A stretch of 64,000 nt of DNA from Liquorilactobacillus nagelii DSM 13675 (GCF_019444005.1 NZ_CP049304.1:2294001-2358000); one strand, 5' to 3'. Shown: positions 1-10,328, counted from the stretch's first letter. Numbers and translations: made by a program. Notes: generated by a model from the sequence alone, not told the origin.

Positions 1-57
1 AAGTAATCCCCCAGCAAGCAATGACAGTGTTACAAAACTAATTAATTTCTTTTTCAT
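1..57 (-). CDS. N-terminus of an exported protein (partial, runs off left edge)
   Basis: Only the first 19 codons lie in the window. They read MKKKLISFVTLSLLAGGLL, which has the lysine-rich start and hydrophobic core of a signal peptide. An AGGAG Shine-Dalgarno lies on the minus strand about 10 bases before the ATG at 57, inside the end of the decayed recombinase gene. The protein is therefore probably secreted or anchored, but nothing of its mature part is visible and its function cannot be judged. Confidence 0.6.
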   Translation of the reverse strand, partial: MKKKLISFVTLSLLAGGLL

Positions 58-71
58 AGTCTAACCGTCTC

Positions 72-627
72 CTATCGATATAAAGTAACCGGTGCAATTT
101 CCAACATTCTGGCAAGCTGTCTCTTCGTGAGATCAGCTTTTTTTGATCTAATAATTTACAAGCTTCATTGTAAATATAACGTTTTTGGCGGTTAGGAGAA
201 GCTGGATCATACTCACGGACTTTGCCTTTATATTTACCTTGTTTTTTAGCAATCTCAATCCCTTGTCGTTGGTGTTCACGAATTGTTTCGCGTTCTTCTT
301 GAGCAATATATTTATAAAGATCCACGATAATATTAGTAATCAGGTTGCGCAGATTAGGGTCCTCAATATCGGCAAAGCTTGGTAAATTAAGGACATTCGT
401 AGCGCCTTGTTGGCGACTTGCTTCAATAATATCGGTCGGGTCTTTCGAGTTGCGACCTAAACGATCCAGGCTAACGACAATTACTTCATCATCATCACGC
501 AAATAGTTCAGCATTTCTGGTAGTTGGGGCGTTCAGTATCTTTACCAGAATTTTTTTCTTGGAAGATTTTGTTCACTCCAGCGCTTTTTAGTTGTTCAAG
601 GTTAGGTCTGATTGAAATTAATTTCAC
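72..627 (-). pseudogene. Serine recombinase (resolvase/invertase family), decayed
   Basis: A Pin/Tn3-resolvase-type recombinase is recognisable by VVSLDRLGRNSKD and by a resolvase-like C-terminal helix-turn-helix, QLARMLEIAPVTLYR. It is broken in three ways. The 5' end begins at about LISIRPNLEQLKSAGV, with a stop two codons before the GTG at 627, so the YARVS segment holding the catalytic serine is missing. The frame changes at the G4 run 526-529, where one more base would join KDTERP to QLPEMLNYL. It changes again at the T7 run 138-144, where one more base would restore the HTH reading that ends at TAG 72-74. The longest open stretch is 38-514. No partner element or inverted repeats are visible. 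Confidence 0.8.
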
Positions 628-711
628 AAATATTTACAGTATTTTTACATAAATAACTAAAAAATGATACATTCAATCCTTATGATAAAGGTTAAAGGAG
701 GGATTGATTAA

Positions 712-2088
712 ATGTCAAAAAATATTAATCCATTTTTAGTTACCGATCAAAGTAAATTAGGCAAGTTTCATGTTAAAGCAATGTTAATTACTGGAATGGG
801 AGTTTTATCGGATGGCTATGGGCTATCTTCAGTAGCGGTAATTTTACCAATTATTTTAACTAGTCTTGGTGGGGAAGTTACGGGCTTAACGACTTCATTT
901 CTCTCAGCAGCACCACTAATGGGAATGATTGTGGGTTCCTTGTTATTTGGCTACTTAGGCAATTCTGGACGTAAAAAGTATTATGGAATTGATGTACTTT
1001 TAATGACAGTTGCCACTTTATTATCAGCGATGTCAACCAATATTGTTTTTTTAATTATTACGCGGTTCTTTTTTGGAATTGGAGCGGGAGCTGATTATGT
1101 TTTATCACCTACAATTTTGGGTGAACATTGTAACGCCAAAGATCGGGGGAAATTAATGTCGGCGGGTTTTGGCCTAAGTTGGACGATGGGAGCAATTTTT
1201 GCTGTCTTAGTGGCAATGACTTGTTCAGCATTAGGGTTATCAGGTGAATTGACTTGGCGAATCACTTTAGGAATGGGTGCATTACCAGCCGCATCGGTAA
1301 TATACTTACGGCGCCATTTACCTGAAACACCGCGGTTCTTGGCTCGGGTTCAAGGCAATAATCAAGAAGCTGCTGAGGTTGTTGCGGCTAAGACGAAGCA
1401 AGCAACAACAAAATTAGATGTTCAACAAGACCACCAAAGTGTCCAGTATTATTTACAAAAAGAAAAAGCTGCAATTATTAAAGCTTCGCTGTTATGGTTT
1501 TTGGCAGATATTGCCGGATACTCAACCGAACTTTACGGACCGTCTTTGATTGCTAAAGGGCTCGGATTATCTTCAACTTCATTCTCATTACTGACGCATG
1601 TGTTGTTTTCTGTTCCATCGGCGATTTTAGCAGTTTTTCTAATTGATTCACTTGGTCGCAATAAATTACAAGCTCTAGGTGCCTTTCTGGCTGGCTGTGC
1701 TTTAATTGGTTTCAGTCTTTTAGGAACGTCAGGAATAATGGGACCGTTTATCATGTTTGGAGCCTTTTCGTTTTTTGATAATCTTGGACCTGGTTCAGTT
1801 GTTCAGGCGGGAATTACGGGAATTGAAATTGCCAGTACCAAAGCTCGTTCAATTGTTCAGGCAATTACGGTAACGGCTGGGCGCTGTGGTGCAATTTTAA
1901 CGGCCTTTGTCTTTCCATCATTATTTAAATATTTTGGTGAGACGGTCTCAATGTGGTTTTTGATTGCTATTTTATTTATATTGACAGTTGCCAGCATAGT
2001 CTTACTGCCGGAAGCTAAGAATCGTTCTTTGGAAGACTGTGCACAAGAAGTTATCGGTCAAGAAGGGTCAATGGGGCAACCACTCTAA
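712..2088 (+). CDS. MFS transporter
   Basis: A 458-residue major facilitator superfamily permease with about 12 hydrophobic segments. The N-terminal half contains DGYGLSSVAVILPIIL and an RKKYYG loop after helix 2, like the basic loop of sugar-porter and phosphate:H+ symporter branches. RRHLPETPRFL before the central loop and LPEAKNRSLEDC at the C-terminus are typical of the sugar-porter/PHS side of the family. A strong Shine-Dalgarno (AAAGGAGGG) precedes the ATG at 712, and a TATGAT -10-like hexamer lies at 681-686. The HAD gene follows after 9 bases and is probably cotranscribed. The substrate cannot be told from the sequence. Confidence 0.8.
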   Translation: MSKNINPFLVTDQSKLGKFHVKAMLITGMGVLSDGYGLSSVAVILPIILTSLGGEVTGLTTSFLSAAPLMGMIVGSLLFGYLGNSGRKKYYGIDVLLMTVATLLSAMSTNIVFLIITRFFFGIGAGADYVLSPTILGEHCNAKDRGKLMSAGFGLSWTMGAIFAVLVAMTCSALGLSGELTWRITLGMGALPAASVIYLRRHLPETPRFLARVQGNNQEAAEVVAAKTKQATTKLDVQQDHQSVQYYLQKEKAAIIKASLLWFLADIAGYSTELYGPSLIAKGLGLSSTSFSLLTHVLFSVPSAILAVFLIDSLGRNKLQALGAFLAGCALIGFSLLGTSGIMGPFIMFGAFSFFDNLGPGSVVQAGITGIEIASTKARSIVQAITVTAGRCGAILTAFVFPSLFKYFGETVSMWFLIAILFILTVASIVLLPEAKNRSLEDCAQEVIGQEGSMGQPL

Positions 2089-2097
2089 AAATTAATT

Positions 2098-2958
2098 TTG
2101 GCAGGAAAGAAGGCGAAAACTATTTCAATTAAGTTAGCAGCAATTGATATTGATGGGACTTTAGTAAATTCTGAAAAAAAACTGACGACAGCTGTTAAAG
2201 CAGCAATTGCAGCTGCAAAGCAAGAACAGCTAAAAATTGTAATTTGTACTGGTCGCCCGTACACGGGGGTGAAATCGCTTTTAACTGAATTAAAACTGCA
2301 AAATCAAGCAGATCAATATGTAATTTGTTTTGGTGGTGCGCTAGTTCAAACAACTAACGGGCATATCATTAATTTGCAGCCGCTAGCATATGAAAGCTTT
2401 TTAAAATTAGAAGCATTAGCAAGTATGCAACAATTACACTTTCAAGCGGTTGCCCGTAAGCGAATTTATACCGCTAATCGTAATATCAGTTGTTACACGG
2501 CATATGAAAGCATAATTACTCAACAAGAGATTTCTTATCGAACTCCAGCCGAAATGCCCAAAGATGATTTAATTAAAGCAATGATTATTGATGAGAAGAG
2601 TAAAATTGATTCATTATTGCAAAATTGGTCAGCATTTGCGCCACTCGAAAAAGAGATTAATTTCTGCCGAAGTTCACCTAACTATATTGAAGCTAATGCT
2701 CTTGGTGTTAATAAGGGATCAGCATTGCAATTACTTTGTCAGTATTTGAAATTGCAACCAGCAGAGGTGATGGCAATTGGGGATCAAGGTAATGATTTGA
2801 GTATGCTTGAATATGCTGGCTTAGCGATAGCAATGGGCAATGCAACCGCAGAAGTTAAAGCAGCAGCAATGTTTGAAACCACTGATAATGATCATGATGG
2901 TGTCGCTCAGGCGATTAAACAGTTTTGTTTGAATAAAGTATTAGGAACGGCTGATTGA
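2098..2958 (+). CDS. HAD-superfamily phosphatase, Cof type
   Basis: A Cof/YidA-type haloacid-dehalogenase phosphatase of normal length (about 280 residues). Motif I is DIDGTL (nucleophile and acid aspartates), motif II the Thr of VICTGRP, motif III a Lys before the cap, and motif IV GDQGNDLSML. Such enzymes dephosphorylate sugar phosphates and related metabolites in the cytosol. The start is uncertain: TTG at 2098 gives the longest frame but has no ribosome site, whereas an AGGAAAGAAGG stretch at about 2102-2112 would suit a start near 2119-2125, where only ATT codons are in frame. It is probably cotranscribed with the MFS gene and followed by a strong terminator. Confidence 0.85.
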   Translation: MAGKKAKTISIKLAAIDIDGTLVNSEKKLTTAVKAAIAAAKQEQLKIVICTGRPYTGVKSLLTELKLQNQADQYVICFGGALVQTTNGHIINLQPLAYESFLKLEALASMQQLHFQAVARKRIYTANRNISCYTAYESIITQQEISYRTPAEMPKDDLIKAMIIDEKSKIDSLLQNWSAFAPLEKEINFCRSSPNYIEANALGVNKGSALQLLCQYLKLQPAEVMAIGDQGNDLSMLEYAGLAIAMGNATAEVKAAAMFETTDNDHDGVAQAIKQFCLNKVLGTAD

Positions 2959-2994
2959 CAGGATTTTAATAATACAGCTTGAGCTAATTCAACT

Positions 2995-3029
2995 AGCCAC
3001 TAACGAACGTGATTCGTTAGTGGCTTTTA
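2995..3029 (+). terminator. Intrinsic terminator after the HAD gene
   Basis: A perfect 13-bp stem (AGCCACTAACGAA, 2995-3007, with its complement at 3013-3025) has a 5-base loop and is followed by TTTT. It ends the MFS-HAD unit. Confidence 0.85.
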
Positions 3030-3083
3030 ATAGTTGCAGAAAATTTACCAAAACAATTCGGGTGACAGATTGGTAAGTTAGAT

Positions 3084-3111
3084 TTGACAGGATTGAAAAA
3101 ACGCCTATGAT
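3084..3111 (+). promoter_or_regulatory. Sigma-70-type promoter for the S66 peptidase operon
   Basis: TTGACA at 3084-3089 and TATGAT at 3106-3111 are separated by 16 bases. The start codon follows at 3144 behind GGAGGTG. Confidence 0.7.
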
Positions 3112-3143
3112 AAAATAAAAGAAAATTTTGGAGGTGTTTTATT

Positions 3144-4109
3144 TTGAATATTGGTTATTATTCTGCTTCAACCCCGATCACAGCACTTTCGCCTAAACGA
3201 TTTCAGCGAGCAGTCGATTTTTTGCAACAGGAAGGGGTTAAATTAACTGCTGGATGTTTGACGGGAAAGCAGGATGATTATCGCTCAGGTTCAATTTTTG
3301 AACGGGCACAGGAAATAAATCAGCTGATTCATAATAATCAAGTTGAAATTATTATGGCAACAATTGGAGGAACAAATACAAATTCCGTTTTACCATATAT
3401 CGACTATGCTTATTTAAAACAACATCCTAAAACCTTTGTTGGTTATTCCGATGCGACAGCATTATTGTTGGCTGTCAAAACTCAAGTTCCGCAATGCCGT
3501 GTCTTATATGGGCCAGCTTTGGTAGCATCATTTGGAGAATGGCAGCCATTTGTCGGGATGACGTGGCGTTATTTTAAGCAAATTTTATCTGCTAGCAGCA
3601 ATCAAGTTGTTCGTTTAAATGCCCCAGATTTTTGGTCAGATGAACATTTGAATTGGGAAAATTTTGAACGTCCTAAAGAACAATGTGCTAATGTTTGGCA
3701 TTATACACGCCAACCAGTTTTAGAAGGCCGGTTGATTGGCGGAAATCTAAATACAATGTCTGGAATTATCGGTTCCAAGTTTTTTCCAAACTTGTCAGCA
3801 GAAGATATTTTATTGATTGAAGATGCCGAAAAGGACGCGGCGACAGTTGAAAAAAATTTTGCTATGTTAAAAAATGCTGGTGTTTTTGATAAAATCAAAG
3901 GAATTATCTTGGGTAAGCATGCTTTGTTTGATGATCTGGGTTCACACAAAACACCGATTGAAATTTTACTAGAAGTGGTTAATAATCCACAGTTGCCGAT
4001 TATTTATGACTATGATTGCTGCCATACCGTACCGATGTTGACAACACCTTTGGGAGCACGAGTGTTGATTAATGCGCGAACAATGACGATCGAATTTGCT
4101 GATTTTTAG
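3144..4109 (+). CDS. S66 family peptidase (LD-carboxypeptidase / MccF-like)
   Basis: A 321-residue member of peptidase family S66, which holds murein LD-carboxypeptidases and the microcin-C self-immunity hydrolase MccF. The nucleophile serine lies in VGYSDATALL (about residue 105), after the family motif ATIGGTNTNSVLPYIDY. The C-terminal half carries the Glu of LLIEDAE and the His of YDCCHTVPMLTTPLGA expected for the Ser-Glu-His triad. The long insert between the halves and the GGNLNTMSGIIGSKF segment look more MccF-like than LdcA-like. It starts at TTG 3144 with GGAGGTG eight bases upstream, behind a good promoter. No signal peptide, so cytosolic: peptidoglycan-peptide recycling or detoxification of an acyl-nucleotide-like compound. 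Confidence 0.85.
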   Translation: MNIGYYSASTPITALSPKRFQRAVDFLQQEGVKLTAGCLTGKQDDYRSGSIFERAQEINQLIHNNQVEIIMATIGGTNTNSVLPYIDYAYLKQHPKTFVGYSDATALLLAVKTQVPQCRVLYGPALVASFGEWQPFVGMTWRYFKQILSASSNQVVRLNAPDFWSDEHLNWENFERPKEQCANVWHYTRQPVLEGRLIGGNLNTMSGIIGSKFFPNLSAEDILLIEDAEKDAATVEKNFAMLKNAGVFDKIKGIILGKHALFDDLGSHKTPIEILLEVVNNPQLPIIYDYDCCHTVPMLTTPLGARVLINARTMTIEFADF

Positions 4110-4126
4110 TGTGATTGGAGGAAAAG

Positions 4127-4621
4127 ATGATAAATAATCAAACCGCATTATTAGTAATTGATGTTCAAAATGGTTTGGCTCAAGCGGCAGACTTTAATTC
4201 ATTGATTGCTAAAATTAACCAGCGAATTAAAAGTTATCGTGAGAAAGACCAACCAATTATTTTTATGCAGCATACTGATGCAGAGTTACCATATGGATCT
4301 CCTGCTTGGATGCTAGCAGCGGAATTAGCTGTTCAAAATGAAGATCAGATTTTTTTGAAATATCATTCAGATTCCTTTTTTGAGACAGGTTTGCAGAACT
4401 ACTTAACTAATCGGCAGATAAATCAGCTTGAAATTTGTGGATTGCAAACAGAGTATTGTGTTGACACAGCGATTCGTGTGGGTCACCATTTAGGCTTTAA
4501 AATTAAAGTTTTATCTGGCTTGCATACAACCTTTGATACCCCATTACTTTCTGCTGCAGTTGCGATTAAGTATCATGAAGATATTTGGAACAATAGTTTT
4601 GCTAAAGTGGTTCAGCGGTAA
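4127..4621 (+). CDS. Isochorismatase-family cysteine hydrolase
   Basis: A 164-residue member of the isochorismatase-like hydrolases (nicotinamidase/isochorismatase fold). The triad is visible as Asp in LLVIDVQNG, Lys in IFLKYHSDSFF and Cys in LQTEYCVDTAIRVGHHLGF, which has the usual cis-peptide neighbourhood. The substrate of this branch is unknown. ATG 4127 is preferred over the in-frame TTG at 4115 because GGAGGA lies between them at the right spacing. It starts 17 bases after the S66 peptidase gene, so the two are probably one operon. Confidence 0.85.
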   Translation: MINNQTALLVIDVQNGLAQAADFNSLIAKINQRIKSYREKDQPIIFMQHTDAELPYGSPAWMLAAELAVQNEDQIFLKYHSDSFFETGLQNYLTNRQINQLEICGLQTEYCVDTAIRVGHHLGFKIKVLSGLHTTFDTPLLSAAVAIKYHEDIWNNSFAKVVQR

Positions 4622-4644
4622 ATTTAATCTTGCAGGAGTTGAAA

Positions 4645-5222
4645 ATGGAAATTTTAACACTGAATAAATTTAAACAAACTTATTATTATAAAACGGAATT
4701 AATTGAGCTTTGCCGCGAGTATCATTTGCCAACGAGCGGAACTAAAGCAGAATTCAACCAGTTCGACTATCAGTTAATGTAAAAAGATTGACTTATGAGC
4801 AGCTTACTTTGAATACCAAGGTAGTTGGCTCAGGTTTTTGTTTTAATGCAGCTGCACGAAAGTTCTTTGCCGAGTATTTTGATCAAAAAAATTTTTCATT
4901 CAAAAAAGAAATGGCAATTATTAAACGACGGGCGGAAGTTAATCATGACACAACCTTAACGATTGGCGGCTTATTGGCAGAATATCAAAAATTGGCCTCT
5001 CCAACTAATCGATGTATGGTGGCTGAAGAAGCTACTTATCAATGGAATCACTTTGTCCGAGATTTTTGTCAAAGTCCTGAAAGTAAATTTTTTAAAGCAA
5101 AAATGAAAGTAGCAGCAATTTTATGGCAACACTGCAAGCAATCAAAAATGTCTAAAAAATATACCAAAGAATTAACAAACAAATACGCTGCTGAAATTGC
5201 CCAATTCAAAATTAAGGAGTAA
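4645..5222 (+). pseudogene. SAP-domain / DUF6434-like protein, split by a frameshift
   Basis: Two neighbouring frames look like halves of one gene. 4645-4782 (45 codons, ATG behind CAGGAG) encodes a SAP-like helix-extension-helix with LIELCREYHLPTSGTKAEF and then stops. 4788-5222 continues in another frame with LTYEQLTLNTKVVGSGFCFN and ends with a segment rich in Trp and Lys (YQWNHFVRDFCQSP). From memory, lactobacillar SAP-domain proteins have both parts in one chain of about 190 residues; I assign the second half to the DUF6434-like group with moderate confidence. The frame must change between about 4751 and 4785. The second half has no convincing ribosome site, so it may not be made alone. 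Either a real lesion or a sequence error. Confidence 0.6.
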
Positions 5223-5224
5223 AT

Positions 5225-5584
5225 ATGGGAAATGATTGTATCTTTTGCCAGCGTGAAAAACTGCAGATTGTGTTGGAAAATCAGTTGGCAGTGGCATTTT
5301 GGGATCTTCATCCAGTTAACCCGGGTCATTTGTTGATTATTCCTAAAATGCATCGACTAGATTATTTTGCGCTTCAATCGGTTGAATTGCTGGCAATAAA
5401 TGAGTTGATCCATCAAGGAAAGCAATTGATTGACCATCGATATCAGCCAGCTGGTTATAATCTGGGAGCTAATATTGGTGAATATGGTGGACAAACTATC
5501 ATGCACTGTCACTTGCATTTGATCCCACGTTACATTGGAGATGATCCTGTACCTGCGGGTGGTGTTAGAAAGTTATTGGGGTAA
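5225..5584 (+). CDS. HIT (histidine triad) family nucleotide hydrolase
   Basis: A 119-residue histidine-triad protein. The N-terminal CIFCQRE has the CxxC common in bacterial HIT proteins, HPVNPGHLLIIPKMH is the central signature, and HCHLHLIPRY (about residues 97-106) is the catalytic triad loop. Relatives hydrolyse AMP-linked or dinucleoside-polyphosphate substrates in the cytosol. The ATG at 5225 follows the SAP-like gene by two bases with AAGGAG just upstream, so translation may be coupled. Confidence 0.9.
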   Translation: MGNDCIFCQREKLQIVLENQLAVAFWDLHPVNPGHLLIIPKMHRLDYFALQSVELLAINELIHQGKQLIDHRYQPAGYNLGANIGEYGGQTIMHCHLHLIPRYIGDDPVPAGGVRKLLG

Positions 5585-5695
5585 TCATTTAAAATGAAGT
5601 ACTTTAATTAAATTTTAAATAAAATTCTAAAAAGCCAGCAGCTGAAAGCCTTTTATTGTTATGATAATAATAGAAAAATTAATTATTGCCATTAA

Positions 5696-7165
<1,470 letters not shown>

Positions 7166-7217
7166 AGTACAAAGGTTTTGGATAAAATGAGAAGTTTCAA
7201 CTTTAGAAGGCGTAAAT

Positions 7218-8138
7218 TTGCAAAAAAAGAAAATAATTTTTAGTTTAATTGCAATTGTGATAATTGGTGGAGTTTTAGGTGGTTGGTATTTGCAACGTAG
7301 TCAGCGAATTTCTCTATCAAGTAGTCGCGCAGCTATCCCTACGATTTATCTTCCAGGCTCAAGCGGTTCTAAGAATGCGACGCAACCGATAATTAATTAT
7401 GCTCGCCAGCACTTGAAAGAGAGCAGTCAACAAACGGTTAAGATTGCTTTTGATGGTAAGGTTACTTATCCAACTAATTGGAACCCGACCAAAAGAGCAA
7501 CGATGATTCAAGTGTTATTGCCAATGCCCCAGCATTCTAAAGGTGGCAAAAGAAAGGTTAAAATGCCGTCAAACAATAATTTCCAAAAAGGACAGCAGAA
7601 TTTTTTCTTGCCGACTGGACAAATCAAGGGGATGCAGCGTTTATTGGCAAACCTTAAATCACATTATCGAATTAAAGAGATCAATGTGGTTAGCCATTCA
7701 GCTGGTGGAGTAATGTTTTTGCAGACTTTGTTAACAACTAAATCAACAATAATGCCACAAATTAAACATTTTATTCCGATTTCTGGACATTTTAATGGGT
7801 ACATTGGGGATAATAATCGTGGTACCAGTCCTAATACGAACTATCTAACTAGCAGTGGACAGCCTAAAATCATGACCGAGCAATATCGGCAGTTGCTCAA
7901 ACAAAAAAGTAATTTTCCGAAGCAGACTCAAGTTTTGAATATTTATGGTGATTTAGGCAATGGTTCGCATTCAGACGGAACGGTAATTAATGAATCTTCG
8001 CGGTCATTGCACTATTTAGTTGGCATGAGAAACACTAATTATCATGAAAGAAAGTTTACCGGGTCGCAATATCGACATGGTAAACAAGTTGGTAATCGGC
8101 AAATTCAGAAATTAGTTTTTAAAACTTTATATCGTTGA
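7218..8138 (+). CDS. DUF915-type alpha/beta hydrolase, membrane-anchored or secreted
   Basis: A 306-residue alpha/beta hydrolase of the DUF915 group common in lactobacilli. One N-terminal hydrophobic segment (about residues 5-23, IIFSLIAIVIIGGVLGGWYL) follows KKK, so it is exported and probably anchored. IYLPGSSGSKNAT begins the fold, the nucleophile serine is in VVSHSAGGVMFL, and a late Asp/His pair is seen in NGSHSDGTV. Start TTG 7218 after AGAAGG. Substrates of this family are small esters or unknown. Confidence 0.8.
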   Translation: MQKKKIIFSLIAIVIIGGVLGGWYLQRSQRISLSSSRAAIPTIYLPGSSGSKNATQPIINYARQHLKESSQQTVKIAFDGKVTYPTNWNPTKRATMIQVLLPMPQHSKGGKRKVKMPSNNNFQKGQQNFFLPTGQIKGMQRLLANLKSHYRIKEINVVSHSAGGVMFLQTLLTTKSTIMPQIKHFIPISGHFNGYIGDNNRGTSPNTNYLTSSGQPKIMTEQYRQLLKQKSNFPKQTQVLNIYGDLGNGSHSDGTVINESSRSLHYLVGMRNTNYHERKFTGSQYRHGKQVGNRQIQKLVFKTLYR

Positions 8139-8199
8139 ATAATGCTGAATATCCCTTGATATAATAGTTCTAAGTTAATTTTTTAAAAGGAGTGGCTCA

Positions 8200-8564
8200 A
8201 TGATTGATTGGAAATATGGTGGTTATGTTTTAGGTTGTTGGCTAATAATGACTTTAGCAGCAAGTTGGGTCATTTTTTTAGCACCAGTTTGATAATTAAA
8301 TTGATCTTGTTGGGAATTGAGATTGCTTTTTTGACTTTCTTGACATCATCTTTTGAAAGAAAACATCCAACCTTGCGTGAAAAGAATCGTCGGCCCACTC
8401 TGCCATATGTCAAATTAATAACTTTTGTTATTGTGCTGGTCGTTTTGTTTATGGCAGGCGATTATGTTTTTAACAAATTAAGTCCGTTGCTGAATTTGGT
8501 ATTTGTTTTTAGTCTGTGCAGTTTTCCACAGGTTATATCTGGGTTGTTTTCCACGGTAAAATAA
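8200..8564 (+). pseudogene. Small multi-spanning membrane protein, frameshifted
   Basis: The natural start is ATG 8200 behind AAAAGGAG, and it reads MIDWKYGGYVLGCWLIMTLA before stopping at 8290-8292. A second frame carries on with LIIKLILLGIEIAFLTFL and two more hydrophobic segments to 8564. One extra T in the T7 run 8273-8279 would join them into a protein of about 121 residues with four membrane segments and a basic middle loop (ERKHPTLREKNRRP). No family recognised. The lesion is at a homopolymer and could be a read error. Confidence 0.55.
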
Positions 8565-8688
8565 CTTAAAAAAGATATTACTGGCGTCTATAATGTTGGA
8601 TGCCTATAATTTAATTACAGACCGAGTGTTTCAATGAAATTGACTTGTTGAATGGGCTGGTCTAGTTAATAAAAAGTGAGGTACTGTT

Positions 8689-9648
8689 ATGAAAATCGTT
8701 GATTTAGATGGCTACGGATTAAATCCAGGTGATTTGAGCTGGCAAGGATTTGAAGAACTCGGCGAATTTACCACTTATGATCGGACTGGGGATAATCAGC
8801 AAAAAATATTGGAACGAATTGCTGATGCCGATGCTGTTTTAACTAATAAAACTCCTTTGAATCGGACGATAATTGAACAAGCACCTAATTTAAAATATAT
8901 TGGAGTTTTAGCAACCGGCTATAATGTGGTTGATGTAGCAGCTGCCAAGGAAAATGATGTTATTGTAACTAATATTCCCAGTTACAGTACAGCTGAAGTG
9001 GCCCAACATACAATAGCTTTATTATTAGAAATTACCAATCAGGTTGGCTTGCATGCAACTGCAGTTGAAAACGGTGAATGGACTCATGCCAAAGATTTTA
9101 CTTTTTGGAAGCAGCCGCTGATCGCTTTACCTGGGAAGACAATGGGCTTAATCGGTTTTGGACATATCAGTCAAGCGGTTGCCCAGTTAGCTCATGCATT
9201 TGGAATGAAGGTCGTTTTTTATAATCATCGTCCGCGCAAGTTCAATGAAGCTTGGTTGCAGCAAGTTTCACTGTCCGAATTGTACGCGAAGTCAGATGTC
9301 ATTAGTCTTCATGTTCCGCAAACGAAAGAAACTGAAAAAATGATTAATCAAGCGGCAATTGAACAAATGAAAGCTGGAGTGATTTTAATCAACACTGCTC
9401 GTGGTGGTCTATTAGATGAAGCAGCAGTTGCTCAAGGTCTGAATAATGACAAAATTTATGCTTTAGGGGCAGATGTGGTTTCTGAAGAGCCAATCAAGGC
9501 TGAAAATCCTTTGTTGAAAGCCAAAAACATTTATTTAACACCACATATTGCTTGGGCACCGACCGCAGCTCGATCACGTTTGATGAAGATTGCAGTTAAT
9601 AACTTAGCTAGTTTTCAGGCTGGAAAGCCAATTAATGTAGTGAGCTAA
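8689..9648 (+). CDS. NAD-dependent D-2-hydroxyacid dehydrogenase
   Basis: A 319-residue D-isomer-specific 2-hydroxyacid dehydrogenase, nearest to the glycerate/hydroxypyruvate dehydrogenase branch. The Rossmann motif is GLIGFGHISQAVAQLA (about residue 150), and the catalytic Arg, Glu and His lie in INTARGGLLDE, VVSEEPI and LTPHIAWAP. VLATGYNVVDVAAAKENDVIVTN is the substrate-side motif. It reduces a 2-oxoacid such as hydroxypyruvate, glyoxylate or a branched ketoacid with NADH. Stand-alone gene; ATG 8689 follows GTGAGG. Confidence 0.9.
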   Translation: MKIVDLDGYGLNPGDLSWQGFEELGEFTTYDRTGDNQQKILERIADADAVLTNKTPLNRTIIEQAPNLKYIGVLATGYNVVDVAAAKENDVIVTNIPSYSTAEVAQHTIALLLEITNQVGLHATAVENGEWTHAKDFTFWKQPLIALPGKTMGLIGFGHISQAVAQLAHAFGMKVVFYNHRPRKFNEAWLQQVSLSELYAKSDVISLHVPQTKETEKMINQAAIEQMKAGVILINTARGGLLDEAAVAQGLNNDKIYALGADVVSEEPIKAENPLLKAKNIYLTPHIAWAPTAARSRLMKIAVNNLASFQAGKPINVVS

Positions 9649-9677
9649 GTGAAACTGCAATTAAGAGGTAATGATAA

Positions 9678-9947
9678 ATGCTCAAAGCAGATAAACAAAA
9701 ATACCTACTAAATTTTCTGGAAAAACATCCCAGCTTAAATAAGACTGAGCAAGAAATCATTGCCGAGACTATAGAGAAACTTGCTACTCCAAAAGTTGTG
9801 CAAACAAGAGAGATAGTCAAGCTAACCAAATCTCTTGAAAAGTTGTCCTTAACAAATAATCTATCAAATGAGGGACGGATTTTATTAAAAGAGTTAAATC
9901 GGGATAGCTGGATTGATGGTATACTCTATAATATGAATCTTTTTTGA
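9678..9947 (+). CDS. Small helical protein, resembles class II bacteriocin immunity proteins
   Basis: An 89-residue, highly charged, wholly helical protein without membrane segments. The middle ([17 protein letters not shown], then [20 protein letters not shown]) recalls enterocin-A/pediocin-type immunity proteins, four-helix bundles of 80-110 residues; this is pattern recall, not a search. No bacteriocin precursor, transporter or histidine-kinase gene is next to it, so it would be an orphan immunity gene. It starts at ATG 9678 behind AAGAGG, 29 bases after the dehydrogenase, and is followed by a terminator. Confidence 0.5.
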   Translation: MLKADKQKYLLNFLEKHPSLNKTEQEIIAETIEKLATPKVVQTREIVKLTKSLEKLSLTNNLSNEGRILLKELNRDSWIDGILYNMNLF

Positions 9948-10022
9948 TCCTAGTAAGCATCATAACTAGCTTTTCCAGGCAAGCCGCTTTAAAGACGAAA
10001 CATTGGTAAAAAAATGATATTT

Positions 10023-10067
10023 AAGTCACCCTGTAACCTAGCCAAAGGTGCATAGGGCGACTTTTTA
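10023..10067 (+). terminator. Intrinsic terminator
   Basis: AAGTC-A-CCCT at 10023-10032 pairs with AGGG-C-GACTT at 10054-10063 and runs into TTTTT. It ends the dehydrogenase/immunity-like unit. Confidence 0.75.
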
Positions 10068-10290
10068 TTTATCATGGATTGCTTTGAGCAGTACAAAAAA
10101 TAAGCTTGATCATGAGATTGTCTGGCAGTTATTCATTGATGGAGAAATCTTGTTCTACATAACCTTGAAAAGAAAAAGACAGCAAGCTATTTGTTAACAT
10201 TTCATTTTTAGGAGCACTAATTGTTTTAGTATTATTTTTTATGTTAGTAATTAAATAATTTGCTTGACTAGCGACTTTTATCTAGCTAAC
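10068..10290. other. Intergenic, no gene seen
   Basis: Between the terminator and the ABC operon there is no frame with a ribosome site. A hydrophobic run ending at the TAA near 10256 (LGALIVLVLFFMLVIK in one frame) may be the remains of a one-helix peptide, but it has no start of its own. Confidence 0.4.
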
Positions 10291-10310
10291 TTTGTTATAC
10301 TAGTAACAAA
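10291..10310 (+). promoter_or_regulatory. Inverted-repeat operator over the -10 region of the ABC operon
   Basis: TTTGTTA and TAACAAA form a perfect 7-bp inverted repeat around TACTAG. The sequence TATACT at 10295-10300 inside it is a likely -10 box, so a repressor bound here would block the promoter. No regulator gene is adjacent, so the binding protein is unknown. Confidence 0.5.
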
Positions 10311-10328
10311 CATAAAAGGAGTGAAGAA

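Noticed and set aside
1533..1754. Antisense open frames inside larger genes throughout the window, such as this one in the MFS gene
   Set aside because: They mirror the coding frame, lack ribosome sites and resemble no family; treated as shadows.
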